Below, in pieces: positions 14,388 to 25,605 of a stretch of 64,000 nucleotides of DNA (its first letter is position 1; every line of letters starts with the position of its first letter). The DNA lies in the NCBI RefSeq assembly GCF_900091315.1, contig NZ_FLSP01000013.1:1-64000 (forward strand), in the 5' to 3' direction. A program made the position numbers and the translations under genes. A model generated the notes under the pieces. It had not been told where the DNA came from. It was given only the letters and a program-made list of their open reading frames with translations, and ran no database searches. Source of the DNA: Streptomyces sp. DI166. Lineage in GTDB: Bacteria > Actinomycetota > Actinomycetes > Streptomycetales > Streptomycetaceae.

Positions 14388-15947
14388 TCACTGCTCGCGC
14401 AACGGGACCGACACGAACGACGGGTCGGTCGCCGGCGAGGAGAAGGTCAGCTGCGCGCCGGTCGGGTTGTGCTCGGCGTAGAGCGGGTCGACCGTGTCGA
14501 CGACCAGGGCGAGCCGGTGGCCGGCCGGGACGTCGTACGCCGTGGAGAACAGCTCCAGGTCGACGCCGAACGGCTTGCCGGGCGTGCGGCCGTGGAAGCT
14601 GTACGGCGCGTTGCTGATCAGCCTGCCGATGCCGAGCGGACCCACGTCGTAGAGGTAGGCGACGAAGGTTCCGCTCTCCTCGGTGGGCGTGACCGTGGTG
14701 TGCAGCCGGGCGGTGCCGCGCACCCGCTGGGCGGTGGGGTACTTCTCCGACTGCCATACGGCCGCCCAGCGGCGCGGCAGCAGCGGAATGGACGCCAGCG
14801 GCGGCACCTTGGCGAACTGGTCCAGCAGCCCGGAGAGGATCACCAGTCCGCCGTCCGCGCCGGAGTTGACGTTCGCGCGGATCGTCGGGGAACCGGCGAG
14901 GGCGATCTTCCGGGTGTCCGCGCCGACCGACTTCCAGTCCGGGTAGGTCTCGTAGCCGCCGCCGGACCGTGACATCAGCCGGACCGGCTGCTCGCGGTCG
15001 ACGCCGTTCGCCTCGCCCTTGAGGTGGAAGTCGAACCAGCGCACGGCGTCGGTCCAGACGTCGTTGGGCACCCCCAGCAGACCGGTGACCTCGGGGGTGG
15101 CGTGGTCGCCGGGGCGGAACTGCAGCCGCTTGGGCCCGGTCAGCTTCTCGTAGAAGTCCGCGTACTGGTTGGGCGGGAAGACCGAGTCGCTCCAGCCGTT
15201 GGCGAGGAACACCGCGGGGGAGTGGGCGTTGAGCCGGTCCAGGTAGGTCGTGACGGATCGTTTCTTTCCCCAGGCGACCATCTCCTTCTCCCGGCTCAGG
15301 TCGCCGGTGCGGAAGGCGCCGAATATCTCCTCCAGTTCGGCGCTCTGCCGTCCCGTGAGGGAGCTGGTGGCGTTCAGCAGCGCGGCGGCCTGGGTGTGCT
15401 GGGTGCGGCCGGAGTAGATGGAGTCGATGAGGTCGGCCCAGCCGCTGAGCGCGGCGACCGCTCTGATCCGCTTGTCCTGCGCGGCCGCGAGCAGACTGAT
15501 GCCCGCCGCGTACGACATCCCGCCCATGCCGATCCGCTCCGCGTCGGCCGGGGTGTGGGCGAGCGCCCAGTCGATCACCCGGGAGGCGTCGGCGATGTCC
15601 GGCGGACCGGCCACTTCTATCTCGCCGCCGGACTGCCAGAACCCGCGCACGTTGTAACTGACCACGACGTAGCCGGAGTTCGCCAGCCGCTGTGCCTGGG
15701 CGAAGTACTGGACCTGCGGTGTCGCCCAGGCCGTGGGGAGCACCAGCAGCGGGTAGCGGCGGCCGTCCCCCGCGCCCGCGGGGGTGAAGACGTTCGCCCG
15801 GAGCGTCGTACCGCCGTCGCCGGTGATGTCGACGAAGCTGACGCCGCCCGTCGAGGCCGAGGCCGGCGCGACGGGGCCGAGGCCGGCGATCAGGCCGGCC
15901 GAGACGATGCCGACGGCGGTGGTGCGCAGAGCCCTGCGGTGTCCCAC
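14388..15947 (-). CDS. Secreted CocE/NonD-family (X-Pro dipeptidyl-peptidase-like) hydrolase
   Basis: A 519-residue exported serine hydrolase. The signal peptide is clear (RR-x-L-R-T-T-A, hydrophobic core to about residue 27, A-x-A site PASAS). The nucleophile elbow is GMGGMSYAAG, an Asp/His pair is likely in NGWSDSVFPP and RPGDHATPE, and the C-terminal beta-jelly-roll domain (from ~330) is typical of the X-Pro peptidase S15/CocE group. Substrates in the family range from X-Pro dipeptides to esters and acyl compounds. The GTG start has GAGGAG 8 nt upstream. Its upstream region holds an unusual set of TTAC/GTAA repeats. Transcribed alone. Confidence 0.88.
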   Translation of the reverse strand: MGHRRALRTTAVGIVSAGLIAGLGPVAPASASTGGVSFVDITGDGGTTLRANVFTPAGAGDGRRYPLLVLPTAWATPQVQYFAQAQRLANSGYVVVSYNVRGFWQSGGEIEVAGPPDIADASRVIDWALAHTPADAERIGMGGMSYAAGISLLAAAQDKRIRAVAALSGWADLIDSIYSGRTQHTQAAALLNATSSLTGRQSAELEEIFGAFRTGDLSREKEMVAWGKKRSVTTYLDRLNAHSPAVFLANGWSDSVFPPNQYADFYEKLTGPKRLQFRPGDHATPEVTGLLGVPNDVWTDAVRWFDFHLKGEANGVDREQPVRLMSRSGGGYETYPDWKSVGADTRKIALAGSPTIRANVNSGADGGLVILSGLLDQFAKVPPLASIPLLPRRWAAVWQSEKYPTAQRVRGTARLHTTVTPTEESGTFVAYLYDVGPLGIGRLISNAPYSFHGRTPGKPFGVDLELFSTAYDVPAGHRLALVVDTVDPLYAEHNPTGAQLTFSSPATDPSFVSVPLREQ

Positions 15948-16001
15948 GAGTCACTCCTCACTCGATTCGGTGCAAAGTGACCCGACGTTAACCAAGATCC
16001 C

Positions 16002-16041
16002 TTACCGCAAGTAACCCGCGGGTAAGTTACGTGCCAGTAAC
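16002..16041. promoter_or_regulatory. Cluster of TTAC/GTAA half-sites upstream of the secreted hydrolase
   Basis: Within 40 bp there is a perfect GTTAC-N6-GTAAC inverted repeat (16026-16041), the palindrome ACCCGCGGGT (16014-16023) and TTACCGC paired with GCGGGTAA (16002-16025). The sites lie 55-95 bp upstream of the leftward hydrolase start, where an operator would be expected. No regulator gene is adjacent, so the binding protein is unknown. Confidence 0.5.
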
Positions 16042-16063
16042 GATTGTTGAAGGGTATGCGACC

Positions 16064-16822
16064 TCAGGAGGCGCGGTGGGAGGTCGCTGTCTTCTCCGGG
16101 GCCGGCAGGGGTGCCTGCGCGGCCTTCGTGACATCGCCGACGAGTTCGACCACGTCCGGCCCGTACGCCTGGGAGTTGATGACCTTCAGCAGCAGGACGA
16201 AGGAGTTGCTGCCGTACTTTCGGGCCAACCGCTCGTGGTTGCGGGCCAGATAGCGGGTCGCGGCCTGGTTGGTGATGGCGCGCTGGCCGCAGAAGAGGAA
16301 GACCGGACGGCTCGTCTTCGGATCGCCCGCCGTGAGCCGGGCCAGCAGGACGTACTCGGCGACGCCCGCCTCCAGCCGGTAGCGCTCGCCGCCTATCTGG
16401 AACGCGCCCCGGTCCGGGCCGGGTTCGGGATCGACGTTGACGCGTATGCCGGGCAGCATCGCCGACATGTGGGCCAGCATGCGCCGGTTCGACGCCGGCC
16501 CGCCCACGCAGAACTCGGTGCGCTCGCCGAATCCCTGGTGGACCGTGTCCTGGGTGACCACCTGGGTGTGCGCCCCGCAGTCCTTGATCAGCGCGGCCAG
16601 CTCCAGCAGCGTGAACACGTCGAAGCGGTGCACGGCCGGTTCGGAGGTGGACGGGTCGCGGTTGACGACGAGCAGGGACTCCGAGTTCTCCGGCAGCCCG
16701 AAGAACCTCTGCTTGCGGCGGAGCTTTCGCTTCCACAGATAGGTCCGGGCCAGCCAGCCCAGCGTGGCGCTGATGCCCGCGGCGACCAGGCCGAGGACGA
16801 TGTTGCGTACGTCGTCATTCAT
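16064..16822 (-). CDS. Membrane-anchored conserved hypothetical protein
   Basis: A 252-residue protein with one N-terminal membrane segment (residues ~6-26, IVLGLVAAGISATLGWLA), a basic stop-transfer patch (KRKLRRKQR) and a soluble domain of about 210 residues on the cytoplasmic side. The domain alternates strands and helices (SLLVVNRD, FLFCGQRAIT, NSFVLLLKVI, VVELVGDV), suggestive of a Rossmann-like or nucleotide-related fold, but I see no catalytic motif. I do not recognise a function. It lies between divergently placed exported enzymes and does not overlap them. Confidence 0.75.
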   Translation of the reverse strand: MNDDVRNIVLGLVAAGISATLGWLARTYLWKRKLRRKQRFFGLPENSESLLVVNRDPSTSEPAVHRFDVFTLLELAALIKDCGAHTQVVTQDTVHQGFGERTEFCVGGPASNRRMLAHMSAMLPGIRVNVDPEPGPDRGAFQIGGERYRLEAGVAEYVLLARLTAGDPKTSRPVFLFCGQRAITNQAATRYLARNHERLARKYGSNSFVLLLKVINSQAYGPDVVELVGDVTKAAQAPLPAPEKTATSHRAS

Positions 16823-16904
16823 GGGCGCGCATGGTAGCGGGTGCTCCTGACGAGGTCATGTCCATCCACTAGGCTGCGCGAACGGTCCCTGACTGGAGGT
16901 GCGG

Positions 16905-18704
16905 ATGCGTCGGTTAGTCGCACGCAAGCTGTCGGTCCTGGCGGTCTCGGCCGCCGTGGTGTCGGTGGGGGCCGCGGCGCCGCCCGCCGCTGCCGGGAAG
17001 GCCACCGGCAAGGTCCCCGTCGCCGTCGGGTACGGCGGTGCCGTCGCCAGCGTCGACGCGGACGCCTCCGCCGCGGGCATCGAGGTGCTCAGGAAGGGCG
17101 GCAACGCCGTCGACGCGGCCGTCGCCACCGCCGCCGCGCTCGGCGTCACCGAGCCCTACTCCGCCGGTATCGGCGGTGGCGGCTACTTCGTCTACTACGA
17201 CGCCGACTCCCGCACGGTACGCACCATCGACGGCCGCGAGACCGCCCCGCTCAGCGCGGACCCGGGGCTGTTCCTGGAGAACGGCGCGCCGATCCCGTTC
17301 GCCGAGGCCGTCAGCAGCGGACTGAGCGTCGGCACGCCCGGCACGCCCGCCACCTGGCAGCGGGCGCTGGACCGGTGGGGCAGCCGCAGCCTGAAGTCGG
17401 TGCTCAAGCCCGCCGAGCGGCTCGCCCGCGAGGGCTTCACCGTCGACGAGACCTTCCGTGCCCAGACCGCCGCCAACGAGACCCGCTTCCGCTACTTCCC
17501 CGACACCGCCGACCTGTTCCTGCCGGGCGGGCGGCTTCCCGCCGTCGGCTCCACCTTCAAGAACCCCGACCTCGCCCGCACCTACGCGGAGATCGCCCGC
17601 AAGGGCGTCGACACCCTCTACCGGGGCAGGCTCGCCCACGACATCGTCGACACCGTCAACCGCCCGCCCGTGGACCCCGCCTCTGGCTGGAACGCCCGCC
17701 CCGGCGACCTCACCACCCGGGACCTGGCGGCCTACCGCACCAAGCTCCAGGCACCGAGCAAGGCCTCCTACCGCGGCTACGGCGTGTACTCCATGGCGCC
17801 CTCCTCCTCCGGCGGCACCACCGTCGGCGAGGCGCTGAACATCCTGGAGCACTCCGACCTGTCCAGGGCGAGCGAGGTCCGCTACCTCCACCGCTACATC
17901 GAGGCCAGCCGCATCGCCTTCGCGGACCGGGGCCGCTGGGTCGGCGACCCGGCCTTCGAGGACGTACCGACCAAGGAACTGCTCTCGCAGCGGTACGCCG
18001 ACTCGCGCGAGTGCCTCATCAAGGACGACGCGGTGCTCACCAGCCCGGTCGCGCCCGGCGACCCGCGCGACCCGGCCGGCTGCGACGCGAGGGGAACAGC
18101 GGCCCCCACCACCTACGAGGGCGACAGCACCACCCACCTCACCGTCGCCGACAAGTGGGGCAACGTCGTCTCCTACACCCTCACCATCGAGCAGACCGGC
18201 GGCAGCGGCATCACCGTGCCGGGCCGCGGCTTCCTCCTCAACAACGAACTGACCGACTTCTCCTTCGCCCCGGCGAGCCCGGACGTCCACGACCCCAACC
18301 TGCCGGGGCCGGGCAAGCGGCCGCGTTCGTCGATGTCGCCGACCATCGTCCTGGACCGGCACGACAAGCCGGTGGTGGCGCTCGGTTCACCGGGCGGCGC
18401 GACCATCATCACCACCGTGCTGCAGACCCTCACCGGCCACCTGGACCGGGGCCTGCCGCTGGTCGACGCCATCGCCGCGCCCCGTGCCAGCCAGCGCAAC
18501 CAGACCACCACCGAGCTCGAACCGGGCCTGTACGACAGTCCGTTGCGCACGAAGCTGGAGGCCATCGGGCACGGCTTCCGGCTCAACCCCGAGATCGGCG
18601 CGGCCACCGGCGTGCAGCGGCTGCCGGGCGGCAAGTGGCTCGCCGCCGCCGAGAAGGAACGCCGCGGCGGCGGCTCCGCGATGGTGGTGCGCCCGGCGCG
18701 GTAG
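16905..18704 (+). CDS. ggt: Secreted gamma-glutamyltransferase
   Basis: A 599-residue precursor that self-cleaves into two subunits. The Sec-type signal peptide ends around AAPPAAAG. Thr409, the first of two threonines in DSTTHLTVADKWGN, is the expected nucleophile and cleavage point. The small subunit shows NNELTDFS, the SMSPTIVL oxyanion stretch and GSPGGATIIT. The enzyme hydrolyses or transfers gamma-glutamyl groups from glutathione-like or gamma-glutamyl compounds outside the cell. ATG is preferred over the GTG two codons earlier because GGAGGT then sits 4 nt upstream. The stop codon directly abuts the stop codon of the convergent Clp gene, with no base between. Confidence 0.95.
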   Translation: MRRLVARKLSVLAVSAAVVSVGAAAPPAAAGKATGKVPVAVGYGGAVASVDADASAAGIEVLRKGGNAVDAAVATAAALGVTEPYSAGIGGGGYFVYYDADSRTVRTIDGRETAPLSADPGLFLENGAPIPFAEAVSSGLSVGTPGTPATWQRALDRWGSRSLKSVLKPAERLAREGFTVDETFRAQTAANETRFRYFPDTADLFLPGGRLPAVGSTFKNPDLARTYAEIARKGVDTLYRGRLAHDIVDTVNRPPVDPASGWNARPGDLTTRDLAAYRTKLQAPSKASYRGYGVYSMAPSSSGGTTVGEALNILEHSDLSRASEVRYLHRYIEASRIAFADRGRWVGDPAFEDVPTKELLSQRYADSRECLIKDDAVLTSPVAPGDPRDPAGCDARGTAAPTTYEGDSTTHLTVADKWGNVVSYTLTIEQTGGSGITVPGRGFLLNNELTDFSFAPASPDVHDPNLPGPGKRPRSSMSPTIVLDRHDKPVVALGSPGGATIITTVLQTLTGHLDRGLPLVDAIAAPRASQRNQTTTELEPGLYDSPLRTKLEAIGHGFRLNPEIGAATGVQRLPGGKWLAAAEKERRGGGSAMVVRPAR

Positions 18705-21275
<2,571 letters not shown>

Positions 21276-21394
21276 CGGTTCGTACCTTCGTTGACGACGT
21301 ACCGGAGTCGGGTAAACCGGACATGGTGCGTTCATGCAACGATGGCATGTTCTGTACGGCGGGGCACGTTCAGGCGGCCCTCGGGTGCGGACTG

Positions 21395-22165
21395 CTAGCC
21401 CCTGTCCGTCAGGACCCTCGGTCCGTCCTCCGTGATGGCCACCGTGTGTTCCGCGTGGGCCGCTCTGCTGCCGTCGTTGGTCTTGAGGGTCCAGCCGTCG
21501 GGGGCCGCGTGGTAACCGTCCGTGCCGCCCGCGATGAGCATGGGCTCGATGGCCAGGACCATGCCGTGGCGCAGGCGCATGCCGCGGTGGGGGCGGCCCT
21601 CGTTGGGGACCGAGGGGTCCTCGTGCATCTGGCGGCCGATGCCGTGGCCGCCGAAGCCGTCCGGGATGCCGTAGCCGGCGCCGCGGCAGACCGTGCCGAT
21701 GGCGTGCGCGATGTCGCCGATGCGGTTGCCGACCACCGCCGCCTCGATCCCGGCCGCGAGGGCCCGCTCGGCGGTCTCGATCAGGCGGACGTCCGCCGGG
21801 CGCGGCCGGCCCACGGTGAAGCTGATCGCCGAGTCGCTGGCCCAGCCGTCGAGCCGGGCGCCGCAGTCGATGGAGACGAGGTCGCCGTCGCGCAGGCGGT
21901 AGGCGGTCGGGATGCCGTGCACGATCGCGTCGTTCACGGAGGCGCAGATGACCGCCGGGAAAGGGGTCGGCGCGAAGGAGGGCCGGTAGCCGAGGAACGG
22001 TGAGTCCGCTCCTGCCTCGCGCAGCACCCCGCGCGCCACCTCGTCCAGCTCCAGCAGGGAAACGCCCACGTCAGCGGCTTGTCGTACGGCCGTCAGGGCG
22101 CGGGCGAGCACCTGTCCGGCGGCGTGCATGGCATCGATCGATGTGTTGGTCTTCAGCTCCACCAT
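21395..22165 (-). CDS. map: Type I methionine aminopeptidase, probably from a leaderless transcript
   Basis: A 256-residue enzyme removing N-terminal Met from nascent proteins. All five metal ligands are visible: Asp pair in SIDCGARLDGWASDSAIS, His in GGHGIGRQMHEDP, Glu in VLAIEPMLI and Glu in AAHAEHTVAI. The substrate-site His is in NDAIVHGIP. Being longer than the minimal form and next to an XRE regulator, it is likely a second, non-ribosomal-operon paralogue. Only 32 bp separate it from the divergent regulator, and a -10 element (TATAGT) ends 7 nt before the ATG with no ribosome binding site, so translation from a leaderless message is likely. Confidence 0.95.
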   Translation of the reverse strand: MVELKTNTSIDAMHAAGQVLARALTAVRQAADVGVSLLELDEVARGVLREAGADSPFLGYRPSFAPTPFPAVICASVNDAIVHGIPTAYRLRDGDLVSIDCGARLDGWASDSAISFTVGRPRPADVRLIETAERALAAGIEAAVVGNRIGDIAHAIGTVCRGAGYGIPDGFGGHGIGRQMHEDPSVPNEGRPHRGMRLRHGMVLAIEPMLIAGGTDGYHAAPDGWTLKTNDGSRAAHAEHTVAITEDGPRVLTDRG

Positions 22166-22197
22166 GCCAATTACTATACCGGTATTAGAATGGGGTC
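22166..22197. promoter_or_regulatory. Overlapping divergent leaderless promoters with palindrome
   Basis: The 32-bp gap contains TATAGT on the minus strand (22178-22173), 7 nt before the map start, and TAGAAT on the plus strand (22186-22191), 6 nt before the XRE start. Between them lies the perfect palindrome ATACCGGTAT (22176-22185). Neither gene has a Shine-Dalgarno sequence here. One bound regulator dimer would cover both -10 elements. Confidence 0.65.
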
Positions 22198-22449
22198 ATG
22201 GTGCGCACCCCTCTCACCCAGGAAGAACGCGAGCGCGGCGAACGGCTCGGCCGTCTGCTCCGCGAGGCCCGCGGCGGGCGGAGCATGACGGAGATCGCGG
22301 CGCTGGCCGGGATCTCCGCCGAGACGCTCCGCAAGATCGAGACCGGCCGGGCGCCCACCCCGGCGTTCTTCACCGTGGCCGCGCTGGCCCGGGTACTCGG
22401 TCTGTCCATGGACGAACTCGCCGGGCTGTGCGTGCCGGCCGCGGCGTAG
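22198..22449 (+). CDS. Small XRE-family helix-turn-helix regulator
   Basis: An 83-residue protein that is almost entirely one Cro/CI-type domain. Helices run through RLGRLLREARG, the turn-helix-turn MTEIAALAGISAETLRKIETGRAPTPAF (in two pieces) and TVAALARVLGLSMDELAGLC. It is divergent from map across a palindrome that may be its own operator (inference). Its start is probably the first nucleotide of the message. Confidence 0.92.
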   Translation: MVRTPLTQEERERGERLGRLLREARGGRSMTEIAALAGISAETLRKIETGRAPTPAFFTVAALARVLGLSMDELAGLCVPAAA

Positions 22450-22582
22450 CCGCCCTCCGTGTCACGTTCCGGCAGGACCGGTGCACTCTGCGTCCCTATG
22501 GAAAACTCCCCGTAGCCTCCCCGTAACACGACTGGTGTTGCCTGGCGGACGGTAGTGCTCCGTTCTGGCGGGAGTGTTGGGC

Positions 22583-24592
22583 ATGGTTGTGGAACAACTC
22601 CCTGCACGCGTGGGGGAGTTCGCGAACTACCTGAACGACCTGATGGCGCGCCTCGATCAGGGCGGCGGCTGGTGCGGGGTGTTCTGGCAGCGCGACCCGG
22701 ACGGTATGCGGGCCTGCCTCGACGGGCGGGAAGTACCGCCGTGGGACGTGGTGGAGGCGCTGCTCCAGGACCTCGCGGCGCGGTACGGCGCCCCGGCCGT
22801 CCAGGCCGAAGCGGAACGGGCCCGCGCCCTGCACACCGCCGCGCTGCTCGCCTACGACGCCCGCCCCGGCGGGCGGGACGCCCTCGGCGACCGGCTCGAC
22901 GTGATGCTCCGCGAGCAGCGGTACGCCGTGGAACGGCAGGCCCAGCTGAACCGGGCCCTGTCCCACGCCACCACGCAGGACGAGGCCGACGCCCTCCGCC
23001 TCGACCTGGCCTGGGCCCAGGACGACCACGCCCGAGCCACCGCCCGCTGCGCCGAACTCCGCGCCCGCATGGCCGAACGGGACCGCCGTGCGATGCCTGG
23101 GCGGGCGGCTGCGCTGGAAGCGGGAGCGGGAGCGGGAGCGGGAGCCGGAGCCGGAGCCGGGACGGGGCCAGGCCCGGGGGCGGGGCCAGGGCCAGGGCCG
23201 GAGCAGGGGCAGGGGGCAAGGCCGGGGCCGAGGGCGGAGCGGGACGCGGACCGGACCGGGTACGTCACCGGCGGCCGGGTCCCGGCGCAGGGGGCACCGT
23301 CGGGGAGCGGCCGCCCGTCGGCGCCGGATACGTCGTCGGGAGCGGGCCACTCCTGGGCCTCGGACGTCCCGTCCGGGCCGTGGCGCGGGTCTGCTCCGGG
23401 AGCGGCGGCCGAGTCCGGGCACGCGTGGGCCACGGGTGCTTCGGCCGAGTCCGGGCGCGCGTCGGGTCCTGAAGGGGCGGCTCGATCCCGGGGATCCTGG
23501 GCCTCGGGTGCTTCGGCCGAGTCCGGGCGTCCGTCGGGTCCTGGAGCGGCGGCTCGGCCCGGGGGGTCCTGGGCTTCGGACGTCCCGTCCGAACCCGGGC
23601 GCCCACTGGCTCAGGAAGCCGCTGCCGGACCCGGGCACGCGTGGGCCACGGGTGCCCCGTCCGAGTCCGGGCGCGCGGCGGGTCCTGGAGCGGCTGCCGG
23701 ACCCGGGCACTCCTGGGCCCCGGAGACCCCGTCCGGCCCGTCACTCCAAGGGATGCCCTTCCATCCCCCCGCCCCACAACCGCAGCAAGCCCCGCAGCCG
23801 GCACAGGCCCCTCCCCCCTCGACACCACCTCCCGCCGACTCCTCACCTCCCCCCGCCCCCAAACAACGCAAGCGCCGCCGGGGGAGCGCACGGTTCGCCG
23901 GGATCGAGGAGGACGTGGCGCCGCCCGTCGTCGTTCCGCCCACCCCCGCACCGGTTGTGGCCGAAGCCGACGGTGTCGGGCGGGTCACGCCCCGGGGCGC
24001 GCGGTTCGCCGGGGCCGCGGAGGTCGTGGAGGAGGCGGCGCCGCGGGCCGCGGAGCTGGACGGCGCCGACCGGCGGGAGGTCGTGGACGCCGTCGGGCGG
24101 CTGATGCGGCTGCGCCGCGAGGGCCGCAGCGGCGAGGCGCACGCGCTGCTCGCCGAGATCACCTACTCCGCCGCCGCCCGCTTCCCGCTGCTCGCCGTGG
24201 AACTCCAGCGGGCCGGGCTCGGCGCCGACTGGGCCACCCTGCTGTGGGAGGCCGCCTCGCTGCCCGCCGACCGGCTGGTGGCCGCGGCGGACGCCCTGGC
24301 CGCCGCCGGGCGGGACGCCGACGCGGAGCAGATCCTGCGGCAGGGGGTCGCCCGGCCCCCGGAGGAGATCGGACAGGCCGTACTGGACCTGGTAGGGGCG
24401 GGCCGCAGGCGCGAGATCTCCGCTTTACTCGACGTCTACGTCCGGGCTCGCACCCCCGAGGAAGCGGCCCGCAGCGTGGCACCCGACCCCCATACCCTCG
24501 TACCGTTGCTGCTGGAGGCCGCCCGGGGTGTGTCGGAGGAGCGCCACTGGGACCTCGTCCACGCGCTGAGGGTCGCCGGATTCGCCGCTTGA
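22583..24592 (+). CDS. 669-residue protein with cryptic N-terminal HTH, coiled coil, 24-residue repeats and helical C-terminus; TTA codon
   Basis: Four parts can be seen. Residues ~1-65 (EFANYLNDLMARLDQGGG... PPWDVVEALLQDLA) resemble the degenerate XRE-like domain at the N-terminus of many actinobacterial signalling proteins. Residues ~70-175 form a charged coiled coil. Residues ~180-400 are low-complexity, with a Gly-Ala run and then 5.6 copies of a 24-residue unit (S-W-A-S/T-G-A-S-x-E-S-G-R core). After a Pro-rich linker, residues ~430-669 are helical, TPR-like Ala/Leu repeats. A leucine in S-A-L-L-D is TTA (24425-24427), implying bldA-dependent translation. GGAG 8 nt before the ATG decides the start. 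I do not recognise a function; a developmental scaffold or regulator is a guess. Confidence 0.85.
   Translation: MVVEQLPARVGEFANYLNDLMARLDQGGGWCGVFWQRDPDGMRACLDGREVPPWDVVEALLQDLAARYGAPAVQAEAERARALHTAALLAYDARPGGRDALGDRLDVMLREQRYAVERQAQLNRALSHATTQDEADALRLDLAWAQDDHARATARCAELRARMAERDRRAMPGRAAALEAGAGAGAGAGAGAGTGPGPGAGPGPGPEQGQGARPGPRAERDADRTGYVTGGRVPAQGAPSGSGRPSAPDTSSGAGHSWASDVPSGPWRGSAPGAAAESGHAWATGASAESGRASGPEGAARSRGSWASGASAESGRPSGPGAAARPGGSWASDVPSEPGRPLAQEAAAGPGHAWATGAPSESGRAAGPGAAAGPGHSWAPETPSGPSLQGMPFHPPAPQPQQAPQPAQAPPPSTPPPADSSPPPAPKQRKRRRGSARFAGIEEDVAPPVVVPPTPAPVVAEADGVGRVTPRGARFAGAAEVVEEAAPRAAELDGADRREVVDAVGRLMRLRREGRSGEAHALLAEITYSAAARFPLLAVELQRAGLGADWATLLWEAASLPADRLVAAADALAAAGRDADAEQILRQGVARPPEEIGQAVLDLVGAGRRREISALLDVYVRARTPEEAARSVAPDPHTLVPLLLEAARGVSEERHWDLVHALRVAGFAA
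23342..23743 (+). repeat. In-frame 72-bp tandem repeat, 5.6 copies
   Basis: Units begin at 23342, 23414, 23486, 23558 and 23630, with a partial sixth unit to 23743. Each encodes 24 residues around a conserved Trp (H/G-S/A-W-A). Units 2/3 and 2/5 are closest, suggesting recent duplication. Length polymorphism between strains is likely. Confidence 0.85.
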
Positions 24593-24703
24593 CCGGGGCC
24601 CCGGCCGGGGCGGGCACTCACCCACAGGAGTGTGAAACCGCCCCGACTCAGCGGGTTGGCGACGATGGTCTTGGCAAGCCCGTCCGGGAGGCTTACGTTC
24701 GTG

Positions 24704-24734
24704 CCTCTACGACCTGCGTCTACGGGCGTAGAGG
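24704..24734. promoter_or_regulatory. Inverted repeat upstream of the pyrimidine catabolism genes
   Basis: CCTCTACG (24704-24711) and CGTAGAGG (24727-24734) form an 8-bp inverted repeat, and a second TCTACG at 24719-24724 pairs with the same right arm across 2 nt. It ends 28 bp before the first nitrilase start. It is a candidate binding site for the PucR-type regulator encoded downstream, or for another repressor. Confidence 0.5.
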
Positions 24735-24762
24735 CTCTGACGTCCCGTCGAAGGAGCAGCTC

Positions 24763-25605
24763 ATGGCCAACGTCGTCCGCGCCGCTCTGGTCCAGGCCAC
24801 CTGGACCGGCGACACCGAGTCCATGGTGGCGAAGCACGAGGAGCACGCCCGTGAGGCGGCCCGCCGGGGCGCCAAGGTGATCGGGTTCCAGGAAGTCTTC
24901 AACGCCCCCTACTTCTGCCAGGTCCAGGAGCCGGAGCACTACCGCTGGGCGGAGCCGGTCCCGGACGGCCCGACGGTGACCCGGATGCGGGAACTGGCCC
25001 GCGAGACCGGCATGGTGATCGTCGTACCGGTCTTCGAGATCGAGCAGTCCGGCTTCTACTACAACACCGCCGCCGTGATCGACGCCGACGGCTCCTACCT
25101 CGGCAAGTACCGAAAGCACCACATCCCGCAGGTGAAGGGCTTCTGGGAGAAGTACTACTTCAAGCCCGGAAACCTCGGCTGGCCGGTCTTCGACACCGCC
25201 GTCGGCAAGGTCGGCGTCTACATCTGCTACGACCGGCACTTCCCCGAGGGCTGGCGGCAACTGGGCCTGAACGGCGCCCAGCTCGTCTACAACCCCTCCG
25301 CCACCCACCGCGGGCTCTCCTCCTACCTGTGGCGCCTGGAGCAGCCGGCGGCAGCGGTCGCCAACGAGTACTTCGTCGCCGCGATCAACCGCGTCGGCGT
25401 CGAGGAGTACGGCGACAACGACTTCTACGGCACGAGTTACTTCGTCGACCCGCGTGGACAGTTCGTGGGTGAGGCCGCCAGCGACAGCAAGGAGGAACTG
25501 ATCGTCCGCGACCTCGACTTCGACGTCATCGAAGAGGTACGGCAGCAGTGGGCCTTCTACCGCGACCGCCGTCCCGACGCCTACGAAGGGCTGGTGCAGC
25601 CGTGA
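24763..25605 (+). CDS. Beta-ureidopropionase / N-carbamoyl amidase (nitrilase superfamily), copy 1
   Basis: A 280-residue C-N hydrolase. The Glu-Lys-Cys triad is in GFQEVFNAPYF, KYRKHHIPQ and YICYDRHFPEG. The protein contains the dimer-forming and substrate-loop features of the beta-ureidopropionase group (NPSATHRGLSSYLW, NDFYGTSYFVDPRG). It should hydrolyse N-carbamoyl-beta-alanine (or N-carbamoyl-beta-aminoisobutyrate) to the beta-amino acid, CO2 and ammonia, the last ring-nitrogen step of reductive pyrimidine breakdown. AAGGAG lies 6 nt before the ATG. The stop overlaps the GTG of the aminotransferase gene (GTGA), so the two are co-translated. A close paralogue lies 3 kb downstream. Confidence 0.92.
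   Translation: MANVVRAALVQATWTGDTESMVAKHEEHAREAARRGAKVIGFQEVFNAPYFCQVQEPEHYRWAEPVPDGPTVTRMRELARETGMVIVVPVFEIEQSGFYYNTAAVIDADGSYLGKYRKHHIPQVKGFWEKYYFKPGNLGWPVFDTAVGKVGVYICYDRHFPEGWRQLGLNGAQLVYNPSATHRGLSSYLWRLEQPAAAVANEYFVAAINRVGVEEYGDNDFYGTSYFVDPRGQFVGEAASDSKEELIVRDLDFDVIEEVRQQWAFYRDRRPDAYEGLVQP

Noticed and set aside
23118..23230. GGAGCG-rich run considered as a CRISPR-like or intergenic repeat
   Set aside because: It is coding: short Gly-Ala and Gly-Pro dipeptide repeats inside the 669-residue protein, with no spacers.
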